A stretch of 64,000 bases of DNA from Sva-07 sp031426215 (GTDB taxonomy: Bacteria; Actinomycetota; Acidimicrobiia; Acidimicrobiales; Ilumatobacteraceae): positions 1-64,000 of the forward strand of contig JANPKU010000118.1 of the NCBI GenBank assembly GCA_031426215.1, in the 5' to 3' direction. Positions 56,729 to 64,000 of this stretch are shown piece by piece; within the stretch, counting starts at the first letter, position 1, and each line of letters starts with the position of its first letter. A model generated the notes under the pieces. It was not told the origin of the DNA. It saw only the letters and a program-made list of their open reading frames with translations, and searched no databases. Position numbers and translations under genes: made by a program.

Positions 56729-58024
56729 ATGACCGACAGCGATGACACGGCGACGTTCGACCCACTTGTCCGGGTCGTCGTGGTCGGGGCGTCACTCGCA
56801 GGGCTCCGAGCTGCGGAAACCCTCCGCCAGAAGGATGTTGCCACCTCGATCGTGGTGGTCGGCGACGAGGTGCATCGCCCGTATGACCGGCCACCGCTGT
56901 CCAAGAAGCTGTTGTCTGGAGAGTGGGAACCCGACCGCATCCACCTTCGCCAACCCGACGTGTTCGACGGCCTCGACGTCGAATGGCGCCTCGGTACCGC
57001 AGCCAGGTCGCTCGATGTGTCGCGTCGTGAGCTCACGTTGGCCGACGGGTCGGTTCTGGGCTTCGACGGCCTCGTGATCGCCACGGGTGCTCGCCCCCGT
57101 CGGCTCGTCGGGCAGGAGGCGTTCGACCACGTCCACGAGCTGCGCACCCTCGACGATTCGTTGCGCCTGCGCGACCAGATCGCCACCGGAGGGCGTCGTG
57201 TCGTCGTGGTCGGCGCCGGCTTCATCGGACTCGAGGCGGCAGCTACGGCGAAGAAGCTCGGCAACGACGTCGTCGTGCTCGAGGGGGCGAGCGCACCGCT
57301 GATTCGTGGCCTCGGAGCGGAGATGGGCGAGGCAATCGCCGAGCTGCATCGTGCGAATGGCGTCGACGTGCGATGCGGCGTGCTGATCGACGGTTTGACC
57401 GCGGAGGGGGTGCGTCTGGCCGGAGGCGAGATCGTGTCCGCTGACGTGATCGTCATCGGGATCGGCGTCACACCCAACACGCAGTGGCTCGAGGGGAGCG
57501 GTCTCAGACTTCGCGACGGCGTGGTCTGCGACGCGAACCTCAACGCCCTCGGAGTGAACGGTGCTGTCGCCCCGAGCGTGTTCGCCGCCGGCGATGTCGC
57601 TCGCTGGCCGAACCGGTTGTTCGACGAGGAGATGCGCGTCGAGCACTGGACCAACGCTGCCGAACAGGGCGCACACGTCGCAGCCAACCTGCGCCACTTC
57701 GCGGCCGGTGAACCGCTCGAGGCCTACGCACCCGTGCCGTTCTTCTGGAGCGATCAATTCGATCACCGCATCCAGTTCCTCGGGCGTGCCGCCGCCGACG
57801 ATCGTGTGCAGGTGGTCGCCGGATCGGTCGCCGATGGCAAGTTCCTCGCGCTGTACGGGCGCGGTGGCCGCCTCCACGGCGCGTTGGGGCTCAACGCACC
57901 GAAGTGGGTCATGCCGACCCGCAAGCTGTTCCTCGACAAGGTCAGCTGGGACGATGCGATCGCGGCCACCACCGGACTCGACGCCCAGGCTGCTGCGACC
58001 ACCACGACTCCCGTGACGGGCTGA
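56729..58024 (+). CDS. FAD-dependent ferredoxin/rubredoxin-reductase-type oxidoreductase
   Basis: A 431-aa flavoprotein. The FAD site is VVVVGASLAGLRAAETLR with downstream PYDRPPLSKKLLSG; the NAD(P)H site is VVVVGAGFIGLEAAATAKKL (about 155-174). The second FAD motif is VFAAGDVARWPN (about 285-296). A C-terminal reductase domain begins near 320 (FFWSDQFDHRIQFLGRA). It matches reductases that feed electrons to Rieske oxygenases or P450s; the Rieske oxygenase gene 3.5 kb downstream is a candidate partner. CATCGT ends 7 nt before the ATG. A MarR gene follows 9 nt after the stop. Confidence 0.9.
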   Translation: MTDSDDTATFDPLVRVVVVGASLAGLRAAETLRQKDVATSIVVVGDEVHRPYDRPPLSKKLLSGEWEPDRIHLRQPDVFDGLDVEWRLGTAARSLDVSRRELTLADGSVLGFDGLVIATGARPRRLVGQEAFDHVHELRTLDDSLRLRDQIATGGRRVVVVGAGFIGLEAAATAKKLGNDVVVLEGASAPLIRGLGAEMGEAIAELHRANGVDVRCGVLIDGLTAEGVRLAGGEIVSADVIVIGIGVTPNTQWLEGSGLRLRDGVVCDANLNALGVNGAVAPSVFAAGDVARWPNRLFDEEMRVEHWTNAAEQGAHVAANLRHFAAGEPLEAYAPVPFFWSDQFDHRIQFLGRAAADDRVQVVAGSVADGKFLALYGRGGRLHGALGLNAPKWVMPTRKLFLDKVSWDDAIAATTGLDAQAAATTTTPVTG

Positions 58025-58033
58025 GCGCATCCG

Positions 58034-58519
58034 GTGGCACGCCTCGATTCGTCCCGCATCGCGGCGTGGCGTGGACTCCAGGCGCTCGTCGGTCAGATCG
58101 AACGAGGGCTCGACGAGGAGTTGCGCGCGGACTGGGACATTCCGCTCGGATGGTTCGACGTCCTCGCATCGCTCCAGCGCCTGGGAGGTCGCGCACGACC
58201 TCTCGACGTGGCCGCCGATCTTCGACTCCCGCCGTCGAGCCTGAGTCGTCGACTCGACCGACTGCAGGAGGAGGGTTGGATCGCCCGTCACCGGGAGGTG
58301 CCGGGCGCAGACCATCGCGCCGTCGACATCGAACTCACGCGCACCGGCCGTCGGCTGTGGCGAGAGATGAACGTCAGCTATCGCCGAGCGTTGCAAGCCC
58401 AGTTCGCCATCCACCTCGACGACGCCGACATCGCCGACGTCGCTCGCGTGCTCGACACCCTCTTCGGTATCGACGAGCCCACCGTGCCGGAGATCGCCGA
58501 CTCGTGGCGTTCCGTGTGA
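58034..58519 (+). CDS. MarR-family transcriptional regulator
   Basis: A 161-aa winged-helix protein. The recognition region is LDVAADLRLPPSSLSRRLDR (about 58-77), followed by the wing EGWIARHREVPGADHRAVDIE. N- and C-terminal helices form the dimer interface. It starts with GTG 9 nt after the flavoprotein reductase stop, so it is in the same operon and probably autoregulates that operon. Ligand unknown. Confidence 0.88.
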   Translation: MARLDSSRIAAWRGLQALVGQIERGLDEELRADWDIPLGWFDVLASLQRLGGRARPLDVAADLRLPPSSLSRRLDRLQEEGWIARHREVPGADHRAVDIELTRTGRRLWREMNVSYRRALQAQFAIHLDDADIADVARVLDTLFGIDEPTVPEIADSWRSV

Positions 58520-58584
58520 GCACACAGCGCCGATTCGGTGACACCGAGCGGCTCAGCGAAAGGTGCGCCGGATAGCGTGAGTCG

Positions 58585-58851
58585 ATGCCTGCCTTCTCGA
58601 CCGTGATCTGGGTCGGCTTCGGGTTGGCGTTCGGCTACGTCCTGTGGAAAACCGGGATCATGATGTTGCGCAGCATGACGTCGATGCCGCCAGAGCCACT
58701 TCCGGCCGGCGAACTGCGCAAAGTGAACCGTCGGTATCGCTGCGATGTCTGCGGGGTGGAATTGAGGTTGACGATGGCCCCTGACGAGGATCCACCGCCC
58801 CCGCGACACTGTCTCGACGACATGACCGAGGTTGCGCCGCTCTTCGAATGA
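58585..58851 (+). CDS. Small membrane-anchored zinc-ribbon-like protein
   Basis: An 88-aa protein with one N-terminal TM helix (about 5-27, with a second weak hydrophobic patch) and a cytoplasmic domain containing CDVCGVELRLTMAPDEDPPP followed by RHCLDDM. This gives C-x2-C and a later H-C pair, a plausible zinc site. I recall similar short conserved actinobacterial proteins of unknown role. TAGCGT (58573-58578) ends 6 nt before the ATG (leaderless). Confidence 0.75.
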   Translation: MPAFSTVIWVGFGLAFGYVLWKTGIMMLRSMTSMPPEPLPAGELRKVNRRYRCDVCGVELRLTMAPDEDPPPPRHCLDDMTEVAPLFE

Positions 58852-58927
58852 TCGTGGTCGGCCCCGGGACGAGGCGAGTTGTCCACAGAACTGTGGACAA
58901 CCTGGGGGCGAATCACACCAGTGTGGT

Positions 58928-59422
58928 TCAGGTCGTTGCGTTCTGGCGACCGCCCCACACCTCACGGACCTTCTCGTAGACGCCCTGGTCGTGGGAGAAC
59001 TCGACCATGTTGCCGTCGGGATCGCGGAGCATGCAGATGTACCCGATCGGATCGGGCATGTCGGTCGGAGGCATTCCGAGACACCCTGCCGTTGCTGCCC
59101 GAGCGGCGATCTCGTCGACGTCGGCTCGATCGGGGAGTTCGATCCCCATGTGGTTGAACGGGCCGAGCGAGGCGATCGGCGCAGGAGCGAACGGGTCCTT
59201 GTCGGGGAAGAACTGGGCGATCACCAAGATGAAGGGAAACGCACCGCTGTCGGGGTGGCCGAGCCAGGCGCCGTATCCGTCGTCGTCGGAGCGGCGGTCG
59301 AGCAACTGCAGCGGTGTGAACTCGAGATACCAGTCGATCGTGGCCTGGATGTCCGCGACACGCAACGCGACATGGGTCCAACGTGGCGCCTTGGGTCGCA
59401 GGTCGTGCAGGGGTTCACTCAT
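58928..59422 (-). CDS. VOC-family protein (ring-cleavage dioxygenase/glyoxalase type)
   Basis: A 164-aa protein. The fold starts TWTHVALRVADIQATIDWYL and repeats from FNHMGIELPDRADVDEIAAR, ending CMLRDPDGNMVEFSHDQGVY. His and Glu residues at the strand positions fit a divalent metal site. GGAAGGAG precedes the ATG. It lies next to the VOC/amidohydrolase/Rieske group on the other strand, which may form one catabolic cluster. Confidence 0.87.
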   Translation of the reverse strand: MSEPLHDLRPKAPRWTHVALRVADIQATIDWYLEFTPLQLLDRRSDDDGYGAWLGHPDSGAFPFILVIAQFFPDKDPFAPAPIASLGPFNHMGIELPDRADVDEIAARAATAGCLGMPPTDMPDPIGYICMLRDPDGNMVEFSHDQGVYEKVREVWGGRQNATT

Positions 59423-59539
59423 CGGGTGCTCCTTCCACGTCCGGCACTGTAGCGAGCGGGATGATCGACAGGCCTGGCTGACTGAGTTACGGTCCGACCA
59501 TCAGACCTACGGCCGTGGTCGGTGAGAGGAGCTGGATCG

Positions 59540-60019
59540 GTGATCACCGGATTGAACCATGCAGTGCTGTACGTGCGAGACGCGCACCGTCAACAGCGGT
59601 TCTACGAGGACGTACTCGACTTCGAGACCGTCAGTGCCGAGCCGTCCGGTGCGTACGTGTTCATGCGCGCACCCGGCTCGGGCAACCACCACGACCTGGC
59701 GTGCTTCTCGATCGGCGCAGGGGCGGGCGACTCGGCGGCAGGTCGAAGCACGGTCGGGCTCTATCACCTGGCCTGGGAGGTCCCGACGCTCGATGATCTC
59801 GAGGAACACCGGCGCCGGCTGTCGGAAGCCGGAGCCCTCAGCGGTTCGTCCGACCACGGCGTCAGCAAGAGTCTGTACGCCCATGACCCCGACGGCATCG
59901 AGTTCGAGGTCATGTGGCGCGTCCCGCGAGAGCAGTGGGGAGACGCTGAGCATCAGGCGATCGTCGCCCCGCTCGATCTGGCAGGAGACATACGACGTTT
60001 CGGCGGTCAGGGCTCTTGA
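59540..60019 (+). CDS. VOC-family dioxygenase-like protein
   Basis: A 159-aa protein with the extradiol-dioxygenase-like VOC pattern: ITGLNHAVLYVRDAHRQQRF at the start, TVGLYHLAWEVPTLDDLEEH from about 78, and the final AHDPDGIEFEVMWRVP. His8, His83 and Glu near 128 are the likely metal ligands. The GTG at 59540 is chosen because GAGAGGAG lies upstream; a GTG at 59522 would include the SD in the coding region. The amidohydrolase follows 49 nt downstream. Confidence 0.87.
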   Translation: MITGLNHAVLYVRDAHRQQRFYEDVLDFETVSAEPSGAYVFMRAPGSGNHHDLACFSIGAGAGDSAAGRSTVGLYHLAWEVPTLDDLEEHRRRLSEAGALSGSSDHGVSKSLYAHDPDGIEFEVMWRVPREQWGDAEHQAIVAPLDLAGDIRRFGGQGS

Positions 60020-60068
60020 CGTCCGCTCGAGCAGCGCTGAATCGAAGCTGAGGACAACCACGGCTGCA

Positions 60069-61442
60069 ATGCAACGAATCATCACCGGTGGCGACATCGT
60101 CACGATGAACCCGGCGCGCGAGGTACTGGTGGGCGGCGCGATCGTCGTCGACGACGATCACATCGTTGCCGTTGGAGCCACACGTTCGCTGCTCGTCGAC
60201 TACCCGTCGGCGACGAGGCTCGATGCGACCGACTGCGTGATCACGCCCGGCATGATCAACGCGCACCAGCACCTCACGGGAGACCCGCTCGTGCGGAGCT
60301 GCATCCCCGATCTGCTGGCGCCGGGCGCATCGATCTTCGAATGGTCGGTGCCGCTGCACGGAGCGCACGAGTCCCTCGACGACGAGGTCTCGGCATCGTT
60401 GTCGGCGGTCGAAGCGCTCACGAACGGAGTCACGACCGTGGTCGAGGCGGGCACGGTCGCCCACGCCGACAGCGTTGCGAGCGCCCTGAACGAGGTCGGA
60501 CTCCGAGCGACACTCGGGGTCTGGGGGTGGGACATCGAGGAAGGTCCGTTCACTGCGCCGTTCGACGAAGTGCTCGACCGACAACGCGCCGTCGTCGAGG
60601 CCTACCCGTCCGGCGGGCTGGTCGAAGGGTGGGTGACACTGGTCGGCCATGATCTGGCCTCGGACGAATTGCTGGCCGGCGCTGCTGACCTCGCTCGCAC
60701 GTGCGGCACCGGGATGACCATGCACCTGTCGCCGACGTCGTCGGACCCCGAGCGCTACCTCGAACGTCATGGGCGCCGCCCGGTCGAACACCTCGATCAT
60801 CTCGGTGTGCTCGGGCGTCACCTCCTGATCAGCCATGGCGTTTGGCTCGACGACCACGAGGTCGAGCTCGTCCTTCGAACGGGGACGGCGATCGCATACT
60901 GCCCGTGGGCGTACCTGCGCCTCGGTCAGGGTGTCTGCGGGCAGGGCCGTCACGCCGACATCGTCGAGCGCGGCGGGCGTGTCGCGCTCGGCTGCGATGC
61001 GAGCAATGCAGGCGACGCGGTCGACATCCTGCGCACGGCGGCGTTGGCGTCGGGTCTCGCCCGCGACACCCGCGTCGACCCGACACGTTTCGGCGCCCAT
61101 CAGGTCTTCGAGCTCGCCACGATCGCGGGCGCCGAGGCGATCGGACTCAGCGATCGCATCGGGTCGATCGAGGTCGGCAAGCAGGCCGACCTCGTGATCC
61201 ACCGCACCGACACGCCGGGCTGGACGCCGCGTGGCGATGTCGGCCTGCAGCTCGTGTGGAGCACCGACGGTCGAAGTGTTCGCGACGTGTTCGTCGCCGG
61301 GCGTCACGTGGTCTCCGGTGGCGCTGTCACGTCGATCGACGTCGATGCGCTCGCCGCCGCCGCAGCCGACCACCAACGCTTCCTGCTCGAACGAACCGGG
61401 ATCACCGTGCCCCACCCGTGGCCGCACGTCGACGCCCACTGA
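60069..61442 (+). CDS. Amidohydrolase (AtzA/TrzA/SsnA-like)
   Basis: A 457-aa metal-dependent hydrolase with the composite beta-sandwich and TIM barrel. The metal ligands can be read: His-x-His in INAHQHLTGDP (about 65-67), His in MTMHLSPT, His in LLISHGVWL and Asp in LGCDASNAGD. The C-terminal GSIEVGKQADLVI is the strand typical of the family. Members deaminate or dechlorinate N-heterocycles or hydrolyse imides. It lies between a VOC dioxygenase-like gene and a Rieske oxygenase gene, suggesting stepwise breakdown of a heterocyclic compound. Confidence 0.9.
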   Translation: MQRIITGGDIVTMNPAREVLVGGAIVVDDDHIVAVGATRSLLVDYPSATRLDATDCVITPGMINAHQHLTGDPLVRSCIPDLLAPGASIFEWSVPLHGAHESLDDEVSASLSAVEALTNGVTTVVEAGTVAHADSVASALNEVGLRATLGVWGWDIEEGPFTAPFDEVLDRQRAVVEAYPSGGLVEGWVTLVGHDLASDELLAGAADLARTCGTGMTMHLSPTSSDPERYLERHGRRPVEHLDHLGVLGRHLLISHGVWLDDHEVELVLRTGTAIAYCPWAYLRLGQGVCGQGRHADIVERGGRVALGCDASNAGDAVDILRTAALASGLARDTRVDPTRFGAHQVFELATIAGAEAIGLSDRIGSIEVGKQADLVIHRTDTPGWTPRGDVGLQLVWSTDGRSVRDVFVAGRHVVSGGAVTSIDVDALAAAAADHQRFLLERTGITVPHPWPHVDAH

Positions 61443-61486
61443 AGTGATCCAACAGTGATCCCAACGGATCGGAAAGGGCGTTTCGC

Positions 61487-62470
61487 ATGCTCGTCGAACA
61501 CGAGGCTCTGCGCCACCAGTGGTACGTCGTGGCCGAGGGCGCCGATGTCACCGACGCCCCGCTCGGTGTGCGCCTGCTCGGCGCCGACTACGTGCTGTGG
61601 CGAGCGGCAAGTGGTGCACTGGTCGTCGCACCCGACCGGTGCCCACACCGGGAATCGCCACTCAGCATCGGCACCGTGAGCGACGGATGCCTCACGTGTC
61701 CGTATCACGGCTGGACCTTCGGTGAGGGCGGCACGTGCGTCGAGATCCCGTCGTCCGGCAAGGACCGGCCCATCCCGCCGGCGGCACATCTCCCGGTGGT
61801 CGAGGTCATGGAGCGATATGGCCTCGTGTGGATCTGTCCGGGCGACCCGGTCGGCACGATTCCGTCGATGAGCGTCGACGACGATCCCGCGTATCGCCGC
61901 ATCAACAGCGGGGTGGAGACCTGGTTCACCTCGGCGACCCGGATGACCGACAACTTCATGGACTTCTCCCACTTCCCGTGGGTGCACGTCGGTACGTTCG
62001 GCATCCAGGACAAGACCGAGATTCCCAAGCTCCACGTCGAGGCGCTCGACGACGGCTGGTTCGGCTACCAGTACGAGGTCGATGCTCGCAACGACACCGG
62101 CGGTACCGCAGTGTCGGGTCAGCAGGGCGACGTGGTTCATCGTCGGATGAGCACGGGCTTCCACCTTCCGTTCGTCGTGCGTAGCACGATCCACTACGAG
62201 ACCGGCCTCGACCATCTCCTGCTCCTGTGCACGACGCCGGTCGACGACACGACGTCGTACTTCACGTTCGTGGTGTGGCGCAACGACGACTTCTCGACAC
62301 CAGGTGAGGAGATCATCGCCTTCGACCGAGCAATCGGCGCGGAGGACAAGGTGATGCTCGAGCGGGTGCCCGGTGTCCTGCCCCTCGACCTGCAAGCAAC
62401 CGTCAGCGTGCAGTCGGACAAGCCGTCGGTCGAGTGGCGTCGTCAGCTGTCGGCGATGCTGTCCGAGTGA
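61487..62470 (+). CDS. Rieske non-heme iron oxygenase, alpha subunit
   Basis: A 327-aa oxygenase. The Rieske [2Fe-2S] ligands are Cys52 and His54 in DRCPHRES and Cys71 and His74 in LTCPYHGWTFGEGG. The mononuclear iron site has the DNFMDFSHFPWVH pattern (about 155-167), giving two His, and electron bridging via the preceding Asp. It resembles monomeric-type (PAO/VanA/CarAa-like) enzymes acting on aromatic or heterocyclic rings. No ferredoxin gene is adjacent; the flavoprotein reductase at 56729 may supply electrons. It follows the amidohydrolase by 44 nt. Confidence 0.92.
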   Translation: MLVEHEALRHQWYVVAEGADVTDAPLGVRLLGADYVLWRAASGALVVAPDRCPHRESPLSIGTVSDGCLTCPYHGWTFGEGGTCVEIPSSGKDRPIPPAAHLPVVEVMERYGLVWICPGDPVGTIPSMSVDDDPAYRRINSGVETWFTSATRMTDNFMDFSHFPWVHVGTFGIQDKTEIPKLHVEALDDGWFGYQYEVDARNDTGGTAVSGQQGDVVHRRMSTGFHLPFVVRSTIHYETGLDHLLLLCTTPVDDTTSYFTFVVWRNDDFSTPGEEIIAFDRAIGAEDKVMLERVPGVLPLDLQATVSVQSDKPSVEWRRQLSAMLSE

Positions 62471-62485
62471 TCGCAGTCGGAGTGG

Positions 62486-62812
62486 CTAACGCCACTTGGT
62501 GGCGGTGTAGAGACCGCCGAGGATCATTGCGAGGCCGAACAGCGTCGGCAGATTGCTGTCGGTGAAGATCAGGTATCGGGCCATGATCATGAGCCCGCCG
62601 CCGATCAGAAGCACGATCATGATCACCGGGATCCAGTTCGGTGGCACCAACTGGCGCCGCTGAGCCTTGGGCGTGTAGCGCGATGATGCCGCGACATCGT
62701 GATGTTCGCCGTGCTGCTGGTCGCTGCTGGTGGTGCTGATGTAACGATCTTCCGGTCGCGTCCCTTTCGGGGTGACCCGTCCACCGCCCGTCTTTCGCTT
62801 CGGGGGAGCCAT
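62486..62812 (-). CDS. crgA: Cell division protein CrgA
   Basis: A 108-aa actinobacterial divisome protein. A hydrophilic N-terminus of about 50 residues (KRKTGGGRVTPKGTRPEDR) is followed by two TM helices (about 60-80 and 88-104) and the terminal TATKWR. The segment VPPNWIPVIMIVLLIGGGL and the short periplasmic loop fit the family, which links FtsZ with peptidoglycan synthases. The ATG at 62812 follows a GGGGGAG-free context but begins the conserved MAPPKRK sequence. It is divergent from trpG, as in mycobacteria, close to oriC. Confidence 0.85.
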   Translation of the reverse strand: MAPPKRKTGGGRVTPKGTRPEDRYISTTSSDQQHGEHHDVAASSRYTPKAQRRQLVPPNWIPVIMIVLLIGGGLMIMARYLIFTDSNLPTLFGLAMILGGLYTATKWR

Positions 62813-62891
62813 GCGGCTTCGAGCATACGTGATCGGCGCGGCAGTGCATTCACGCTGCGTGCAACGCAACGCTGCAGTCCATACTTGGCCG

Positions 62892-63503
62892 ATGAGTGCG
62901 AACACTGCTGCGACCCCGACGTCGGCACCTCGCGTCCTGGTGATCGACAGCTACGACAGCTTCGTGTACAACCTGGTGCAGTATCTCGGTGAGCTCGGCG
63001 CCGACCCGGTGGTGGTTCGGAACGACCAACTCACCGTCGACGATGCAGTGGCGCTTGGGCCCGATGCCGTGCTGTTGTCGCCGGGGCCGGGGCGTCCGGA
63101 GGCCAGCGGCATCATCTGCGACGCGATCACGGCGTTCGCTGCTCGAGGAACTCCGGTGTTCGGTGTCTGTCTCGGCCATCAAGCGATCGGGCACGTGTAC
63201 GGCGCCGACGTCGTCGGTGCGCCAGAGTTGATGCATGGCAAGACCTCACCGATCCTGCACGAGGGCGCCGGGGTGTTCGCCGGCCTGCCGTCGCCGCTCA
63301 CCGCAACGCGCTACCACTCGCTCACGCTGGCCCCCGACAGCATCCCCGACGAACTGGTCGTCACCGCCCGCAGTGCCGATGGTGTCGTGATGGGGATCCG
63401 CCATCGAACGCTCGAAGTCGAGGGTGTGCAGTTCCATCCCGAGAGCATCCTCACCGGCCACGGTCACGACCTGCTGCGCACGTTCCTGGCGCGCATCGTC
63501 TGA
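62892..63503 (+). CDS. trpG: Glutamine amidotransferase, anthranilate / aminodeoxychorismate synthase component II
   Basis: Class I amidotransferase (203 aa) that supplies ammonia to chorismate-using synthases for tryptophan or folate. The catalytic triad is Cys93 in FGVCLGHQAIG and His/Glu in GVQFHPESIL; the oxyanion loop is LLSPGPGRPEASG. The opening VLVIDSYDSFVYNLVQYL is typical of TrpG/PabA. CATACT ends 6 nt before the ATG, so it is probably leaderless. The crgA-trpG-PASTA kinase order is as in the mycobacterial origin region, where this gene is annotated trpG/pabA. Confidence 0.93.
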   Translation: MSANTAATPTSAPRVLVIDSYDSFVYNLVQYLGELGADPVVVRNDQLTVDDAVALGPDAVLLSPGPGRPEASGIICDAITAFAARGTPVFGVCLGHQAIGHVYGADVVGAPELMHGKTSPILHEGAGVFAGLPSPLTATRYHSLTLAPDSIPDELVVTARSADGVVMGIRHRTLEVEGVQFHPESILTGHGHDLLRTFLARIV

Positions 63504-63534
63504 CGATCGAGACGGCGGCCGAGGCGCCGCGCCC

Positions 63535-64000
63535 TCAGGGGGCGGCGACAGTGGTGGTCGATGCGGGCGGAGCCGCCGTCGTGGTCGTCTGCGGCACGGT
63601 CGTGGTGGTGGTCGGTGGGATCGTGGTGGACGGCGGGGCGGTGTTGCGGGCCACGACCACGTTGACCTCGGTGCCTGGCGGCACCTTCGAACCGACCGGC
63701 AGACTTTGGGAGATGACTCGCCCGTCCTCGGCGGCGCCGAAGTTGCCGTCCTGGTAGTTGACCACCGGGATCAAGCCGATCTCGGTGAGGGTGTTGCGGG
63801 CCTGAGCTTCGGTGCGACCAACGACCACCGGGACACGCACGTCCTCGGGCCCACTGGACACGATGATGAGGATGTCGCTGCCCTTCTCGACCAGCTCACC
63901 CGGACCGGGACGGATTTCCATAACGGTGTTGGCCGCCACGGTCGGGCTCGGGCGGACGTCGGTGGTGACGACGAACTCGTACGGCGGCGCCGTGAGCACA
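63535..64000 (-). CDS. PASTA-domain protein, C-terminal part (probable PknB-type Ser/Thr kinase)
   Basis: The frame is open to the right edge, so the N-terminal part is missing. What remains (155 residues) is two PASTA repeats (about 1-50 and 52-118; DVRVPVVVGRTEAQARNTL, then SQSLPVGSKVPPGTEVNVVV) and a Thr/Pro-rich tail (TTIPPTTTTTVPQTTTT). PASTA repeats bind muropeptides outside the cell and occur in PknB-like kinases and class A PBPs. The position next to trpG and crgA favours PknB. The kinase domain itself cannot be seen here. Confidence 0.75.
   Translation of the reverse strand, partial: VLTAPPYEFVVTTDVRPSPTVAANTVMEIRPGPGELVEKGSDILIIVSSGPEDVRVPVVVGRTEAQARNTLTEIGLIPVVNYQDGNFGAAEDGRVISQSLPVGSKVPPGTEVNVVVARNTAPPSTTIPPTTTTTVPQTTTTAAPPASTTTVAAP

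Noticed and set aside
1..64000. tRNA, rRNA, CRISPR array, prophage or insertion sequence
   Set aside because: I found no cloverleaf, rRNA signature, regular spacer-repeat array, integrase or transposase in the window.

Overview
The window is high-GC DNA from a free-living actinobacterium. The best fit is the class Acidimicrobiia, for example an Ilumatobacter-like marine lineage; this is inferred from gene content, not from a search. Actinobacterial markers are a WhiB iron-sulfur regulator, CrgA beside trpG and a PASTA-domain protein (the arrangement seen near oriC in mycobacteria), deazaflavin (F420)-type small oxidoreductases, a mycothiol-dependent-nitroreductase-like DsbA protein, and frequent GTG starts. 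Many start codons lie 6-7 nt downstream of a TANNNT box, which suggests widespread leaderless transcription. I see no tRNA, rRNA, transposase, phage gene or CRISPR array.

Layout. 1-9.5 kb: the tail of an ABC-2 permease, an aldo/keto reductase, a complete riboflavin operon (ribD-ribE-ribBA-ribH) behind an FMN riboswitch, a cobalamin-binding-like protein, an MMPL transporter and a PPOX-fold protein. 9.5-15.4 kb: beta-carbonic anhydrase, then a set comprising a lone cytochrome b N-terminal protein, a small membrane protein, an ECF sigma factor, a putative membrane anti-sigma factor whose membrane domain is a paralogue of the small membrane protein, and an ABC exporter. Three matching ECF-type promoters (TGTCACCC-N16/17-CGTCTGT) precede its transcription units. 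15.4-18.9 kb: small stress, regulatory and hypothetical genes with a decayed DoxX-like gene. 18.9-30.6 kb: a signalling island of four soluble hybrid histidine kinases, a REC-EAL phosphodiesterase and a GAF-GGDEF cyclase.

30.6-43 kb: an acyl-CoA synthetase; a DabB-DabA inorganic-carbon pump with a P-II-like regulator; bacterioferritin and a thioredoxin-like [2Fe-2S] protein; a phyH-hypothetical-ppk2 operon; WhiB; a DTE-type proton-pumping rhodopsin; and, divergent from it, a CarH/LitR-type B12 photoreceptor repressor. The shared intergenic region carries three TTAG repeats 10 bp apart lying over the rhodopsin promoter. 43-49 kb: a MarR-controlled acyl-CoA dehydrogenase/thiolase pair with a perfect operator-like palindrome, a DUF4097-like protein with a class III nucleotide cyclase, and a nucleoside hydrolase. 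49-54.8 kb: a heterodimeric ABC exporter with one degenerate ATP site, a CGNR-like regulator, a duplicated SemiSWEET-type membrane protein and a cold-shock gene whose Shine-Dalgarno sequence can be masked by a hairpin. 54.9-64 kb: an rRNA/tRNA methyltransferase, VOC proteins, a thioesterase, a flavoprotein reductase, an amidohydrolase/Rieske oxygenase catabolic group, and crgA, trpG and the C-terminus of a PASTA protein at the right edge.

The two most original features are the ECF sigma circuit (10.2-12.9 kb) and the rhodopsin/B12-photoreceptor pair (41.3-43.0 kb). The latter sits a few kilobases from a bicarbonate pump, which suggests light-linked energy supply with enhanced inorganic carbon uptake.
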